A stretch of DNA of 54,542 nucleotides from Tepidamorphus gemmatus (GTDB taxonomy: Bacteria; Pseudomonadota; Alphaproteobacteria; Rhizobiales; Tepidamorphaceae). The notes below the pieces were generated by a model. That model was not told the origin of the DNA, did no database searches, and saw only the letters and a program-made list of their open reading frames with translations. Position numbers and translations under genes: made by a program. Shown here one piece after another: positions 18,865-27,191 of the stretch (position 1 is its first letter; each line of letters starts with the position of its first letter). The DNA lies in contig NZ_SMAK01000016.1 of the NCBI RefSeq assembly GCF_004346195.1, positions 1 to 54,542 on the forward strand, written 5' to 3'.

Positions 18865-19288
18865 GACCGCCGCCAACCGGATCGGTGACCTTGTTCAGGG
18901 CGGTGCCGTTCATGCAGTAGCGCAGGCCGGTCGGTGGCGGTCCGTCCGGGAAGACGTGGCCCAGATGCGCATCGCAGCTCGCGCAACGCACCTCGGTGCG
19001 GCGCATGAACAGCGAGCGATCCTCGTGCAGGCTGACCGCGTCCGCCGAGACCGGCGCATAGAAGCTTGGCCAGCCGGTGCCGCTGTCATACTTGGTGGCG
19101 GCGTCGAACAGAGCCGCCCCGCAGCACACGCAGGTATACAGACCGGGCGTCTTGTCGTTCCAGTAGGGGCCGGTAAAGGCGCGCTCGGTGCCGTGTCTGC
19201 GCGTGATGCGGTACTGTTCGGGTGTCAGTTCGGCACGCCACTCGGCGTCCGACTTCTCGACGCGCGGTCGGTTGCCCGTCTCGGCCAT
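18854..19288 (-). CDS. msrB: Peptide-methionine (R)-S-oxide reductase
   Basis: This 144-residue enzyme reduces the R-epimer of methionine sulfoxide in proteins. Zinc ligands are C53 and C56 (CVCC) and C102 and C105 (CASC), with the substrate motif DSGTGWPSF and catalytic Cys C125 in [15 protein letters not shown] 19288 has a GGAG site. It is divergent from the Mrp operon across 189 bases; a 10-bp palindrome GTTGCGCAAC (19314-19323) sits 26 bases upstream. The overlap with ptrB suggests a small protein-quality operon. Confidence 0.96.
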   Translation of the reverse strand: MAETGNRPRVEKSDAEWRAELTPEQYRITRRHGTERAFTGPYWNDKTPGLYTCVCCGAALFDAATKYDSGTGWPSFYAPVSADAVSLHEDRSLFMRRTEVRCASCDAHLGHVFPDGPPPTGLRYCMNGTALNKVTDPVGGGHGD

Positions 19289-19371
19289 GGCAGATCTCCG
19301 GTGCGGTGGGGCGGTTGCGCAACAGATAGGCCTTCGCAGCGACGCCGCATAGGCCCGGCGTCCGGTTTTCG

Positions 19372-19399
19372 TTGACCTTCAACGCGCGCCAATTATGTT
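19372..19399 (+). promoter_or_regulatory. Promoter of the Mrp-type antiporter operon
   Basis: TTGACC (19372-19377) and TATGTT (19394-19399) are spaced by 16 bases, in a locally AT-richer stretch. Transcription would begin near 19407, so the leader carries the hairpin at 19421-19440. Confidence 0.5.
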
Positions 19400-19420
19400 G
19401 CGGTCGAACCGATTCCCGCT

Positions 19421-19440
19421 GCCCGGAGTCTGCTCCGGGC
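19421..19440 (+). promoter_or_regulatory. Leader stem-loop upstream of mrpE
   Basis: GCCCGGAG (19421-19428) and CTCCGGGC (19433-19440) form a perfect 8-bp stem with a TCTG loop. It lies 37 bases before the mrpE ATG and just after the inferred transcription start. There is no U-run after it, so it is a leader structure rather than a terminator. Confidence 0.55.
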
Positions 19441-19477
19441 CTGCCAACACCAACGACGAGAGATCGGGCCGGTCGCG

Positions 19478-19996
19478 ATGGACCGTCCGGTGACGAGGGG
19501 GCTTAGACCGAAGGCGATGCGGCTGCTGGGTTTGGCGATCCCGCTGCTCCTGTTCTGGCTGCTGCTGTCGGGCCACCACGACACGCTGCTGATCTCGATC
19601 GGCATCGTCTGCGTGCTGCTCACCGTCTGGTTCTCCGCCAGGCTGGCGATCGTCGATGGCGAGAGCCTGCCGCTGCATCTGCTGTTCCGCGGCTTGCGCT
19701 ACTGGCCGTGGCTGCTGGTCCAGATCTTCAAGTCGGCGATCGGCGTGACCCGCCTCATCCTGTCGCGGCCGCTCGCCATCTCGCCGACGCTGGTGCGCGT
19801 CACCGCGCATCAGTCGGGTCCGGTCGGCATCACCACCTTCGCCAATTCCATCACCCTGACGCCGGGCACGATCTCGGCGGTGGTTCTCGAACAGCGCCAC
19901 GAGATCCTCGTCCACGCGCTCACCGAGGAGGGGGCTAAGGATCTTGCGGGCGGCGAGATGGATCGCCGCGTCGCCGTGTTCGAGGGCGGCTCATGA
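19478..19996 (+). CDS. mrpE: Mrp/Mnh-type cation/proton antiporter subunit E
   Basis: This 172-residue membrane protein has the MnhE/MrpE pattern: two or three N-terminal membrane helices (about residues 15-55), the RYWPWLLVQIFKSAIGVTRL helix-turn, and the conserved ANSITLTPGTISAVV block ahead of a soluble C-terminus with VHALTEEG. MrpE is the first accessory subunit of the complex and is not itself a pump. An in-frame ATG at 19517 is an alternative start without a well-spaced ribosome site. The stop overlaps mrpF by 4 bases. It is the first gene of a ten-gene run with stop/start overlaps. Confidence 0.93.
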   Translation: MDRPVTRGLRPKAMRLLGLAIPLLLFWLLLSGHHDTLLISIGIVCVLLTVWFSARLAIVDGESLPLHLLFRGLRYWPWLLVQIFKSAIGVTRLILSRPLAISPTLVRVTAHQSGPVGITTFANSITLTPGTISAVVLEQRHEILVHALTEEGAKDLAGGEMDRRVAVFEGGS

Positions 19997-20286
19997 TCAC
20001 CGTGATGTTCGCCGTCGCCATGGTCGCGGTGCTGGTGACGCTGGCCCTCGCGGTGGTGCGGGCGCTTGTCGGCCCGACGGTGTTCGACCGGCTGGTCGCC
20101 GCCAATGCCATCGGCAATGCCGCGATCCTGCTGGTCGCGGTGTACGGCTTCCTCACCGAGCGACCGCAGTTTCTCGACATGGGCATCCTTTACGCACTGC
20201 TGAACATCGTCGGCACGATCGCCGTCCTGAAGTACTTCCGCTTCGGCGACCTTAGCCATCCCGGTGGAGAGGAGCCGACGAAGTGA
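19993..20286 (+). CDS. mrpF: Mrp/Mnh-type antiporter subunit F
   Basis: This 97-residue protein has three membrane helices and the family signature VRALVGPTVFDRLVAANAIG followed by ERPQFLDMGILYALLNIVGT. It matches MrpF/MnhF in length and layout. It starts inside the mrpE stop (ATGA) and ends overlapping the GTG of mrpG (GTGA). Confidence 0.94.
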   Translation: MITVMFAVAMVAVLVTLALAVVRALVGPTVFDRLVAANAIGNAAILLVAVYGFLTERPQFLDMGILYALLNIVGTIAVLKYFRFGDLSHPGGEEPTK

Positions 20287-20735
20287 CGCTTGATCTCGTC
20301 GCCGACATCGCCAGCGCCATGCTCCTGGCGGCCGGGTCGTTCTTCCTGGTCGTCGGCGCCTTCGGCCTGATTCGCATGCCGGACGTGTTCACCCGTCTGC
20401 ACGCCACCTCGGTCAGCGACACGCTGGGCGCCGGTCTGCTGATTCTCGCCATGGTCATCCAGGCCGGCTTGAGCCTGGTCACGGTCAAGCTGCTGGTCAT
20501 CCTGGCGGTGTTCTTCTTCACCTCGCCGCTGGCCAGCCATGCGCTCGCCCGCGCGGCGCTGTCGGTCGGCATCGAGCCGCAGCTCACCGACCCGCAGGGC
20601 CACCGCCGCCGCAAGGAGCTCGGCCTGATCGGCGAGTTCATCGGCAACCAGGCCAGGGAGCCGGGCGCGAGCAGGCCAAGCCGCCGGGGCGCCGGCGGGC
20701 CCCGCAAGCCTGCCCGCAAGCCGGGGAAGCGCTGA
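20283..20735 (+). CDS. mrpG: Mrp/Mnh-type antiporter subunit G
   Basis: This 150-residue protein has three membrane helices and the MnhG signature (GLIRMPDVFTRLHATSVSDT, then FFFTSPLASHALARAA). The C-terminus carries about 45 extra basic residues (RRRKELG to KPARKPGKR) that are longer than in standard MrpG and are probably cytoplasmic and disordered. The GTG start at 20283 overlaps the mrpF stop. The gene ends on the A of the next ATG. Confidence 0.93.
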   Translation: MTLDLVADIASAMLLAAGSFFLVVGAFGLIRMPDVFTRLHATSVSDTLGAGLLILAMVIQAGLSLVTVKLLVILAVFFFTSPLASHALARAALSVGIEPQLTDPQGHRRRKELGLIGEFIGNQAREPGASRPSRRGAGGPRKPARKPGKR

Positions 20736-21283
20736 TGGAACTGCTGGTCAACATGGTGCTGCTGACGCTGATGGCGGTGGTCGTCATCGCCATCGTGCGG
20801 CTGCGCAACCTGTTCGCGGTGATCATCCTGTCGAGCGTCTATTCGTTCCTGATGGCCAGCGTCCTGCTCGTCCTCGATGCCGCCGACGTCGCCACCACCG
20901 AGGCTGCGGTCGGCGCTGGCATCTCGACCGTGCTGATGCTTGCAGCGCTCTATCTGACCAAGACCGAGGAGATGGCGCCCTCGCACACGCCGCTGCTGCC
21001 GCTGTTCGTGGCGGTGGTGATCGGCGCCGCACTCGTCTACGGCTCGGTCGACATGCCCTCGTTCGGGGCCGCCGACACGCCTGTGAACCAGCATGTCGGC
21101 ATGCAGTACATCGACCGTGCGATGGAGGAGACGGGCGTGCCCAACGTCGTCTCCGCCGTGCTGGCCAGCTACCGCGGCTACGATACGCTGGGCGAGGTGG
21201 TCGTGGTGTTCACCGCCGGCATCGGCGTGCTGCTGTTGCTGCGCCGCAACCGCCGCGAAGCCGGCGCGAAGCGGGGACGCTGA
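20735..21283 (+). CDS. Stand-alone MrpA C-terminal region (DUF4040 / MbhD-MbhE-like)
   Basis: This 182-residue membrane protein corresponds to the C-terminal part of large MrpA subunits. An MbhD/DUF4040 unit (VVIAIVRLRNLFAVIILSSV, then GAGISTVLMLAALYLTKTEE) is followed by an MbhE-like unit ending in a membrane helix (YDTLGEVVVVFTAGIGVLLL). In classical Mrp operons this region is fused to a NuoL-like MrpA of about 800 residues; here no such protein exists and the region is its own gene. That is the arrangement of archaeal Mbh/Mbx/Mbs membrane complexes. It lies between mrpG and mrpB with a one-base overlap upstream. Confidence 0.85.
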   Translation: MELLVNMVLLTLMAVVVIAIVRLRNLFAVIILSSVYSFLMASVLLVLDAADVATTEAAVGAGISTVLMLAALYLTKTEEMAPSHTPLLPLFVAVVIGAALVYGSVDMPSFGAADTPVNQHVGMQYIDRAMEETGVPNVVSAVLASYRGYDTLGEVVVVFTAGIGVLLLLRRNRREAGAKRGR

Positions 21284-21286
21284 CCG

Positions 21287-21703
21287 ATGCGCCTCGACGT
21301 CGTCCTCAGGGTCGTCACCAAGCTGCTGCTGCCGTTCATGGTGATGTTCGGCTTCTACATCCACTTCCATGGCGACTACATTCCGGGCGGCGGCTTCCAG
21401 GGTGGCGTCGTCATCGCCGCTGCGGTGATCCTGTACGCCATCATGTTCGGCCTCGACCGCGCAACGCGGGTGCTGCCGGTCGTGGTGGTGGAGAAGATGG
21501 TCTCGCTCGGCGTGGTCATCTTTGCCGGCACCGGCGTTGCTACCATGCTGCTGGGCGGCAATTTCCTCGACTACGACATGCTGGCCGCCGATCCGGTCAA
21601 GGGTCAGCACATGGGCATCCTGATCATCGAACTCGGGGTGCTGATCAGCGTCACCGGCACGATGCTTGCGATCTTCTACGCCTTTGCGGGGCGCGGCCGA
21701 TGA
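21287..21703 (+). CDS. mrpB: Mrp/Mnh-type antiporter subunit B
   Basis: This 138-residue protein has four membrane helices. The MnhB signature FYIHFHGDYIPGGGFQGGVVIA and the C-terminal HMGILIIELGVLISVTGTML are both present. Three bases separate it from the DUF4040 gene and it overlaps mrpC by 4 bases. Confidence 0.95.
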   Translation: MRLDVVLRVVTKLLLPFMVMFGFYIHFHGDYIPGGGFQGGVVIAAAVILYAIMFGLDRATRVLPVVVVEKMVSLGVVIFAGTGVATMLLGGNFLDYDMLAADPVKGQHMGILIIELGVLISVTGTMLAIFYAFAGRGR

Positions 21704-22071
21704 ACATCGTGCTCGAGGAAGTCATCGCCCACTACAACCAGTGGGTCACCATCTTCCTGATGGTGGCCGGGCTGTATATCGTTGTCGCGCGCGGCAACAT
21801 GATCAAGAAGCTCGTCGGCGTCTCGATCTTCCAGACCTCGGTCTACCTGCTCTACATCTCGCCCGGCAAGGTGCTCGGCGGCACGGTGCCGCATCTCGGC
21901 GAGGGCTACGAGGTCTTCTCCAACCCGCTGCCGCACGTCCTGATCCTGACCGCGATCGTCGTCGGCGTGGCGACACTGGCCCTCGGTCTCGGACTGGTCG
22001 TGCGCATCAACGAGGCGTTCGGCTCGATCGAGGAAGACGAGATCTTCAAGCGCGGAGGCACCGACGAATGA
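21700..22071 (+). CDS. mrpC: Mrp/Mnh-type antiporter subunit C (NuoK-like)
   Basis: This 123-residue NuoK/MrpC homologue has three membrane helices; the blocks MIKKLVGVSIFQTSVYLLYI and NPLPHVLILTAIVVGVATLA are typical, with the acidic tail EDEIFKRGGTDE. It forms the conserved ion path next to subunit D. A gap of 73 bases follows before the first mrpD-like gene, the only real gap in the operon. Confidence 0.94.
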   Translation: MNIVLEEVIAHYNQWVTIFLMVAGLYIVVARGNMIKKLVGVSIFQTSVYLLYISPGKVLGGTVPHLGEGYEVFSNPLPHVLILTAIVVGVATLALGLGLVVRINEAFGSIEEDEIFKRGGTDE

Positions 22072-22144
22072 CGGTCTGCATCGCGCCGGGGCCGCGCCGC
22101 GCCGCCGACCGGCCGGGATCCGCCAGATCCGGTAACCCTGCACC

Positions 22145-23626
22145 ATGATCCGCGAACAGCTTCCGGCCCTGCAGGTGGTGCTGCCGCTCTGCGGCGCGGC
22201 GCTGTGCGCCTTCATCGACGAGCGGCGCACCGCGTGGCTGATCGCCACGCTGACCAGCTTCGCGATGCCGGTCATTGCCGTGCTGCTGCTGATCCAGGTC
22301 CTGCACGGCGGACCGGTCTCCTATGCCTTCGGCGGCTGGGAGCCGCCATTCGGCATCGAATACCGGGTGGACGTGGTCAACGCCTTCCTGCTGGTGCTCG
22401 TCTCGCTCATCGCCGCCGTGGTGATGCCCTATGCGCGCCAGAGCGTCGCGGCGGAAATCCCCGAGAACAAGCAGGCCTGGTTCTACTGCATGTATCTGCT
22501 GTGCCTGTGCGGCCTGCTCGGCATGGCGATCACCGCGGACGCGTTCAACGCCTTCGTGTTCATGGAGATCTCCTCGCTCTCCACCTACGTGCTGATTGCC
22601 ATGGGATCCGACCGTCGCGCGCTGGTGGCATCCTATCAGTACCTGATCCTCGGCACGATCGGCGCGACCTTCTACGTGATCGGGGTCGGGCTGCTGTTCT
22701 CGATGACGGGCACGCTCAATTTCGGCGACCTGGCCGAGCGCATCGCCACGGTCGAGGCGACTCGGCCGATCCTTGCCGCGCTCGCGTTCATCACCGTCGG
22801 GCTCTGCCTCAAGCTGGCGCTGTTTCCGCTGCATGTCTGGTTGCCGAACGCCTATGCCCTGGCGCCGTCGGTCGCCACCGCCTTCATTGCTGCCAGCGCC
22901 ACCAAGGTTGCGATCTACCTCCTGCTCAGGTTCTTCTTCTCGATCTATGGTGCGCATTTCGTCTTCGACACGCTGCCGGTGACGCCGATCCTGCTGGTGC
23001 TGTCGATAGCGGCGATGTTCGCGGCCTCGGCGGTCGCCATCTACCAGGACAACGTCAAGCGGATGCTCGCCTATTCCTCGGTGGCGCAGGTCGGCTACAT
23101 CACGCTGGGCATCGCGCTGGCCAGCCAGACTGGGCTTACCGGCGGCATCGCCCATCTCTTCAACCACGCCCTCATGAAGGGGGCGCTGTTCCTCGCACTC
23201 GGCAGCATCGCCTACCGTGTCGGCAACTGCGGGATGTCGGAGATGGCCGGCATCGGCCGCCGCATGCCGGTCACCATGGCCGCCTTCGTCATCGGCGGCA
23301 TGTCGCTGGTCGGCGTCCCCGGCACGGTCGGCTTCGTCTCCAAGTGGTATCTGGCGCTCGGGGCGATCGAGCAGGGCTGGTGGTGGCTCGCCTTCCTGAT
23401 CGTGGCAAGCTCGCTGCTTGCCGTCGTCTACATCGGCAAGGTGGTTGAGGTCGCCTGGTTCCGCGAGCCCTCGGCCAAGGCCGCCAGGATCGGCGAGGCG
23501 CCGGTGACGATGATCGTCTGCACCTGGGTGCTGGCGGCGGCCTGTATCGTCTTCGGCATCGACGCCGAACTCACCGCCGGCGTCGCCGGCCGCGCCGCCG
23601 AAGCTCTACTGGCAGGTCTGCGATGA
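22145..23626 (+). CDS. mrpD: Mrp subunit D / NuoN-like ion-translocating subunit (first of three)
   Basis: This 493-residue polytopic protein with about 14 helices is an antiporter-like subunit homologous to NuoL/M/N. The key pump residues are all present: Glu of TM5 (FMEISSLSTY), Lys of TM7 (CLKLALFPLHVWLP), Lys of TM8 (ATKVAIY) and Lys of TM12 (FNHALMKGALFLAL). The loop YQDNVKRMLAYSSVAQVGYI is standard. It overlaps the next D-like gene by 4 bases. Confidence 0.93.
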   Translation: MIREQLPALQVVLPLCGAALCAFIDERRTAWLIATLTSFAMPVIAVLLLIQVLHGGPVSYAFGGWEPPFGIEYRVDVVNAFLLVLVSLIAAVVMPYARQSVAAEIPENKQAWFYCMYLLCLCGLLGMAITADAFNAFVFMEISSLSTYVLIAMGSDRRALVASYQYLILGTIGATFYVIGVGLLFSMTGTLNFGDLAERIATVEATRPILAALAFITVGLCLKLALFPLHVWLPNAYALAPSVATAFIAASATKVAIYLLLRFFFSIYGAHFVFDTLPVTPILLVLSIAAMFAASAVAIYQDNVKRMLAYSSVAQVGYITLGIALASQTGLTGGIAHLFNHALMKGALFLALGSIAYRVGNCGMSEMAGIGRRMPVTMAAFVIGGMSLVGVPGTVGFVSKWYLALGAIEQGWWWLAFLIVASSLLAVVYIGKVVEVAWFREPSAKAARIGEAPVTMIVCTWVLAAACIVFGIDAELTAGVAGRAAEALLAGLR

Positions 23627-25185
23627 CTCCGGAAGAGCTTGTCCTGCTCGCACTCGCCATCCCGTTCCTCGGGGCGCTGGCGATTCCGCTCGCCCACCGG
23701 GCGCCGAACGTGCGCGAGACCATCACGCTGGTCACCGCCGGCGCGCTGTTCACGACGGTGCTGCTGCTGTTGCGCGCCTTCCTCGATGGCGCCCGGCCGG
23801 CGACGGCAGGCGTCGAGGTGGTGCCGGGGCTCGCCATCGCCTTCGCGGTCGAGCCGCTCGGCATGGTCTTCGCGTGTGTCGCCTCGACGTTGTGGATCCT
23901 CAATTCGATCTATTCGATCGGCTACATGCGCGGCAACGACGAGCCGCGCCAGACCTCGTTCTACGTCTGCTTCGCCGTGGCGCTGGCGGCGACCATGGGC
24001 ATCGCCTTCGCCGGCAATCTGTTCACGCTGTTCCTGTTCTACGAGATGCTGACGCTCTCGACCTATCCGCTGGTCGTCCACAAGGGCGACGAGAAGGCGA
24101 AGAAGGCCGGTCGCGTCTACCTTCTGCTGCTGGTCGGAACGTCGATGCTGCTGATGCTGCCGGGCATCGTCTGGACGGCGTGGGTCGCGGGAACGCTGGA
24201 CTTCACGCCGGGCGGCATCCTGGCCGGAAAGGCCTCGCCGCTGCTGACCGGCATCCTGCTCGCGCTGTTTGCCTTCGGCATCGGCAAGGCGGCGCTGATG
24301 CCGATCCATTACTGGCTGCCCACCGCGATGGTGGCACCGACGCCCGTCAGCGCGCTCCTGCACGCGGTCGCGGTCGTCAAGGCCGGCGTGTTCTCGGTCA
24401 CCAAGGTGGTCGTCTACATCTTCGGCGTCGATTTCCTTGCCGAGACCGGATCGAGCCAGTGGCTGATCTTCGTCGCCGCCTTCACGCTGGTGATGGCCTC
24501 GGTCGTCGCGATGTCGAAGGACAACCTGAAGGCCCGGCTCGCCTATTCGACGGTGAGCCAACTTGCCTATGTGGTGCTGGCCGCCGCCCTCGTGGTGCCG
24601 GCCGGGATCATGGCGGCGGGCACCCAGATCGCCATGCATGCGGTCGGCAAGATCACCCTGTTCTTCTGTGCCGGCGCGATCTACACCGCCGCCCACAAGA
24701 CCGAGATCAGCGACATGGTTGGCATCGGCCGGAAGATGCCGGTTACCATGTTCGCGTTCCTGATCGGCTCGTTGTCGATCATCGGCCTGCCGCCGCTCGG
24801 GGGGGCCTGGACGAAGTGGTACCTGATGCTCGCCGCGATCGACTCCGAGCATCTGTTCGTTGCCGTCGTGCTGCTGGTCTCCTCGCTGCTCAATGTCGCC
24901 TATCTGCTGCCGATCGTCGCGCGCGGCTATTTTCTGCGGCCCAGCGACGCCAAGGGCGGCAAGGTGGCAATCGAGGAGGCACCGCTTGCCTGCCTCATCC
25001 CGCTGTGCGTCACCGCGGCGCTGTGCGTCGTGCTGTTCTTCGCGGTGGCGCCGCTGGAATCGATCCTCGGCGAACTGGTGGCCGCTGGCGGCGCCGGCAT
25101 CGAGGCGCCGGCCGAAGTACCGCAAGCCGCGCCGCAGGCATCGGCAGGCGGCGAGCTTCCGGTCGAGGTGGAGGAGGCCGAATGA
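23623..25185 (+). CDS. Mrp subunit D-like ion-translocating subunit (second)
   Basis: This 520-residue paralogue of subunit D has TM5 Glu in FYEMLTLSTYPLV, TM7 Lys in GIGKAALMPIHYWLP, TM8 Lys in VAVVKAGVF and TM12 Lys in MHAVGKITLFF, so a full set of pump residues. The C-terminus adds an acidic, Ala/Pro-rich tail (PQASAGGELPVEVEEAE). It ends with ATGA overlapping the small membrane gene. It is related to Mrp/Mbh subunits rather than to complex I, since no nuo genes are near. Confidence 0.92.
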   Translation: MTPEELVLLALAIPFLGALAIPLAHRAPNVRETITLVTAGALFTTVLLLLRAFLDGARPATAGVEVVPGLAIAFAVEPLGMVFACVASTLWILNSIYSIGYMRGNDEPRQTSFYVCFAVALAATMGIAFAGNLFTLFLFYEMLTLSTYPLVVHKGDEKAKKAGRVYLLLLVGTSMLLMLPGIVWTAWVAGTLDFTPGGILAGKASPLLTGILLALFAFGIGKAALMPIHYWLPTAMVAPTPVSALLHAVAVVKAGVFSVTKVVVYIFGVDFLAETGSSQWLIFVAAFTLVMASVVAMSKDNLKARLAYSTVSQLAYVVLAAALVVPAGIMAAGTQIAMHAVGKITLFFCAGAIYTAAHKTEISDMVGIGRKMPVTMFAFLIGSLSIIGLPPLGGAWTKWYLMLAAIDSEHLFVAVVLLVSSLLNVAYLLPIVARGYFLRPSDAKGGKVAIEEAPLACLIPLCVTAALCVVLFFAVAPLESILGELVAAGGAGIEAPAEVPQAAPQASAGGELPVEVEEAE

Positions 25186-25451
25186 GCGCCGACCGGCAGG
25201 ACAATGGCGGCCGCCCGGCCTGGCGGCTGGGCGACAGGGCGACGCTGAAGCGGCTGATCACCGCACTCACCGTCGCCTCGCTGGCGCTGCTGGCGACCGA
25301 TCTGGTCGTGCCGCGCCACGGCAAGCTCGCCATGGAGAGCGTGTTCGGGTTCTATGCGGCGCTGGCGCTGATCGGCGTCGGCCTCGTCTGGGTCGGCGGC
25401 ACGTTCGTGCAGGCGGTGCTGGACCGGCCGGAGGACTACTATGATCGCTGA
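25182..25451 (+). CDS. Small two-helix membrane protein of the Mrp operon
   Basis: This 89-residue protein starts MSADRQDNGG and has a hydrophilic N-terminus, then two hydrophobic helices (about residues 25-43 and 50-78). It starts inside the stop of the second D-like gene (ATGA) and its last 11 bases overlap the start of the third. I do not recognise its family. Its fixed, translationally coupled place between two pump subunits suggests a structural accessory subunit of the complex, but that is inference. Confidence 0.8.
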   Translation: MSADRQDNGGRPAWRLGDRATLKRLITALTVASLALLATDLVVPRHGKLAMESVFGFYAALALIGVGLVWVGGTFVQAVLDRPEDYYDR

Positions 25452-27141
25452 GGTCTCGCCGGGGCTGGTGCTGATCCTCGGTGCGTTGGTCGTGCCGGTG
25501 CTGCGTGGCCATCTGCGCTCGGTCTGGATGCTGGCGCTGCCGGCAGTCGCGTTCCTGATGGTCGCAAGCCTCTCCGACGGCGCGTTCGGCCGCATCGAGC
25601 TGATGCGCATGACCTTCGTCACGCTCAAGGTCGATCCGCTCAGCCGCATCTTCGGCTACGTGTTCACGCTTGCCGCCTTTGCCGGCATGCTCTACGCGCT
25701 GCACGTCAAGGACACCGTTCAGCATGTCGCCGCCCTGATCTATGCGGGGGCCGCTCTCGCGGCGGTATTCGCCGGCGATCTCGTCACCTTGTTCGTGTTC
25801 TGGGAGCTGACCGCGCTGTCCTCGGTGTTCCTGGTGTGGGCGCGCCGCGACGAGGCGGCGATCCGCGCGGGGCTTCGCTATCTGGTCTTCCAGATCGGCT
25901 CGGGAGTCTTCCTCATCGCCGGCACCGCACTCATCTATCGCCAGACCGGTTCGATCGACTTCGGGCCGATCGGCCTCGGCAGCCTTGCCGGCGTGCTGAT
26001 CTTCCTCGCCTTCGGCATCAAGTGCGCCTTCCCGCTGCTGCATGCCTGGCTGCAGGAATCCTATCCCGCCGCGACGCCGACCGGCATGGTGTTCCTGTCG
26101 GCCTTCACCACCAAGATGGCGGTCTACGCACTGATCCGCGGCTATGCCGGTACCGAGATCCTGGTCCCGATCGGCATCATCATGGTGCTGTTTCCGCTGG
26201 CCTATGCGGCGGTCGAGAACGACATCCGCGCCGTGCTGGTGCGCGTCCTCAACAGCCAGCTCGGCTTCATGGTGATCGGCATCGGGATCGGCTCGGATCT
26301 TGCGATCGCCGGCGTCGCGGCGCATGCGGCCGGCCATGTCGCCTACAACACGCTGCTGGTGATGGTCGCCGGCGCCGTGCTGACCATGACCGGCACCGCC
26401 CGCCTGACCGATCTCGGCGGGCTGGCACGGACGATGCCACAGACCGCGATCTACGCGGTGATCGGGACGCTTGCCATCGCCACGCCGCTGTTCTGCGGCT
26501 TCACCATGAAGTCGCTGATCATCTCGAGCGCCGAATATGGCGGCTATGGCTTCACCTGGGTCGTGCTGATCATCGGTTCGGTCGGCGCGTTCCTCTTGGC
26601 GGGTCTGAGGGCGCAGGGCATGGCCTTCTTCCGCGCCGCACCCACCGGCGCGGAATCGGCCGCGGCCGGCGAGCCGCCGGCCAACATGCGCCTGGCGATG
26701 GGGCTGGTGGTCGTCGCCTGTGCTGGCCTTGGCCTCGTGCCCTCCGCGGTCTATGAACTGCTGCCCGGCGCGCCCGTCTACGAGGTCTACACGCTCGATC
26801 ACGTGCTGACCCAGTTGCAGCTGCTCGGCTTCACCGCGCTCGGCTTCGTCGTGCTCCTCTATTACGGCTTCTATCCGGCCGCGCGCCGCACGATCGCACT
26901 CGATGTCGATGCGATCTACCGTATCGCACTGCCGCGCCTGGTCCATGCCGTCTGGGCGGTTGCCAGGGCCGGACGCACCGCCGCGCTCGAGGCGGGACTA
27001 CGCCGGCTCGGTGCCGTCGTCGACGGAATCTATCGCCACTACGGACCCGAAGGTGTGTTCGCGCGCGCCTGGCCGACCGGGGCGATGGCGCTCTGGGCGA
27101 CGCTGCTGCTGGCCGCCTGGTTGCTCGTCTACTACTTGTAG
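25441..27141 (+). CDS. Mrp subunit D / NuoL-like subunit (third), TM12 lysine missing
   Basis: This is a 566-residue NuoL/MrpD-like polytopic protein. TM5 Glu (FWELTALSSVFLVW), TM7 Lys (GIKCAFPLLHAWLQE) and TM8 Lys (FTTKMAVYAL) are kept. In the TM12 segment HAAGHVAYNTLLVMVAGAVL, however, the HxxxK lysine is replaced (YNT instead of a YKA-type sequence). The C-terminus has extra helices after residue 440, ending LLLAAWLLVYYL. It may stand in for the missing NuoL-like half of MrpA. It is the last gene of the operon; no clear terminator follows, but a 12-bp palindrome CACACCGGTGTG (27180-27191) lies 39 bases past the stop. Confidence 0.88.
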   Translation: MIAEVSPGLVLILGALVVPVLRGHLRSVWMLALPAVAFLMVASLSDGAFGRIELMRMTFVTLKVDPLSRIFGYVFTLAAFAGMLYALHVKDTVQHVAALIYAGAALAAVFAGDLVTLFVFWELTALSSVFLVWARRDEAAIRAGLRYLVFQIGSGVFLIAGTALIYRQTGSIDFGPIGLGSLAGVLIFLAFGIKCAFPLLHAWLQESYPAATPTGMVFLSAFTTKMAVYALIRGYAGTEILVPIGIIMVLFPLAYAAVENDIRAVLVRVLNSQLGFMVIGIGIGSDLAIAGVAAHAAGHVAYNTLLVMVAGAVLTMTGTARLTDLGGLARTMPQTAIYAVIGTLAIATPLFCGFTMKSLIISSAEYGGYGFTWVVLIIGSVGAFLLAGLRAQGMAFFRAAPTGAESAAAGEPPANMRLAMGLVVVACAGLGLVPSAVYELLPGAPVYEVYTLDHVLTQLQLLGFTALGFVVLLYYGFYPAARRTIALDVDAIYRIALPRLVHAVWAVARAGRTAALEAGLRRLGAVVDGIYRHYGPEGVFARAWPTGAMALWATLLLAAWLLVYYL

Positions 27142-27179
27142 ACGCACGTCCGCCTCTATTTGCCGATCGGCCGGATGAT

Positions 27180-27191
27180 CACACCGGTGTG
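27180..27191. repeat. 12-bp perfect palindrome after the Mrp operon
   Basis: CACACCGGTGTG is perfectly self-complementary. It lies in the 300-base gap 27142-27441 between the Mrp operon and mucR, flanked by CCGG-rich partial repeats. It could be a regulator site or part of a weak terminator. No T-run follows. Confidence 0.35.
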
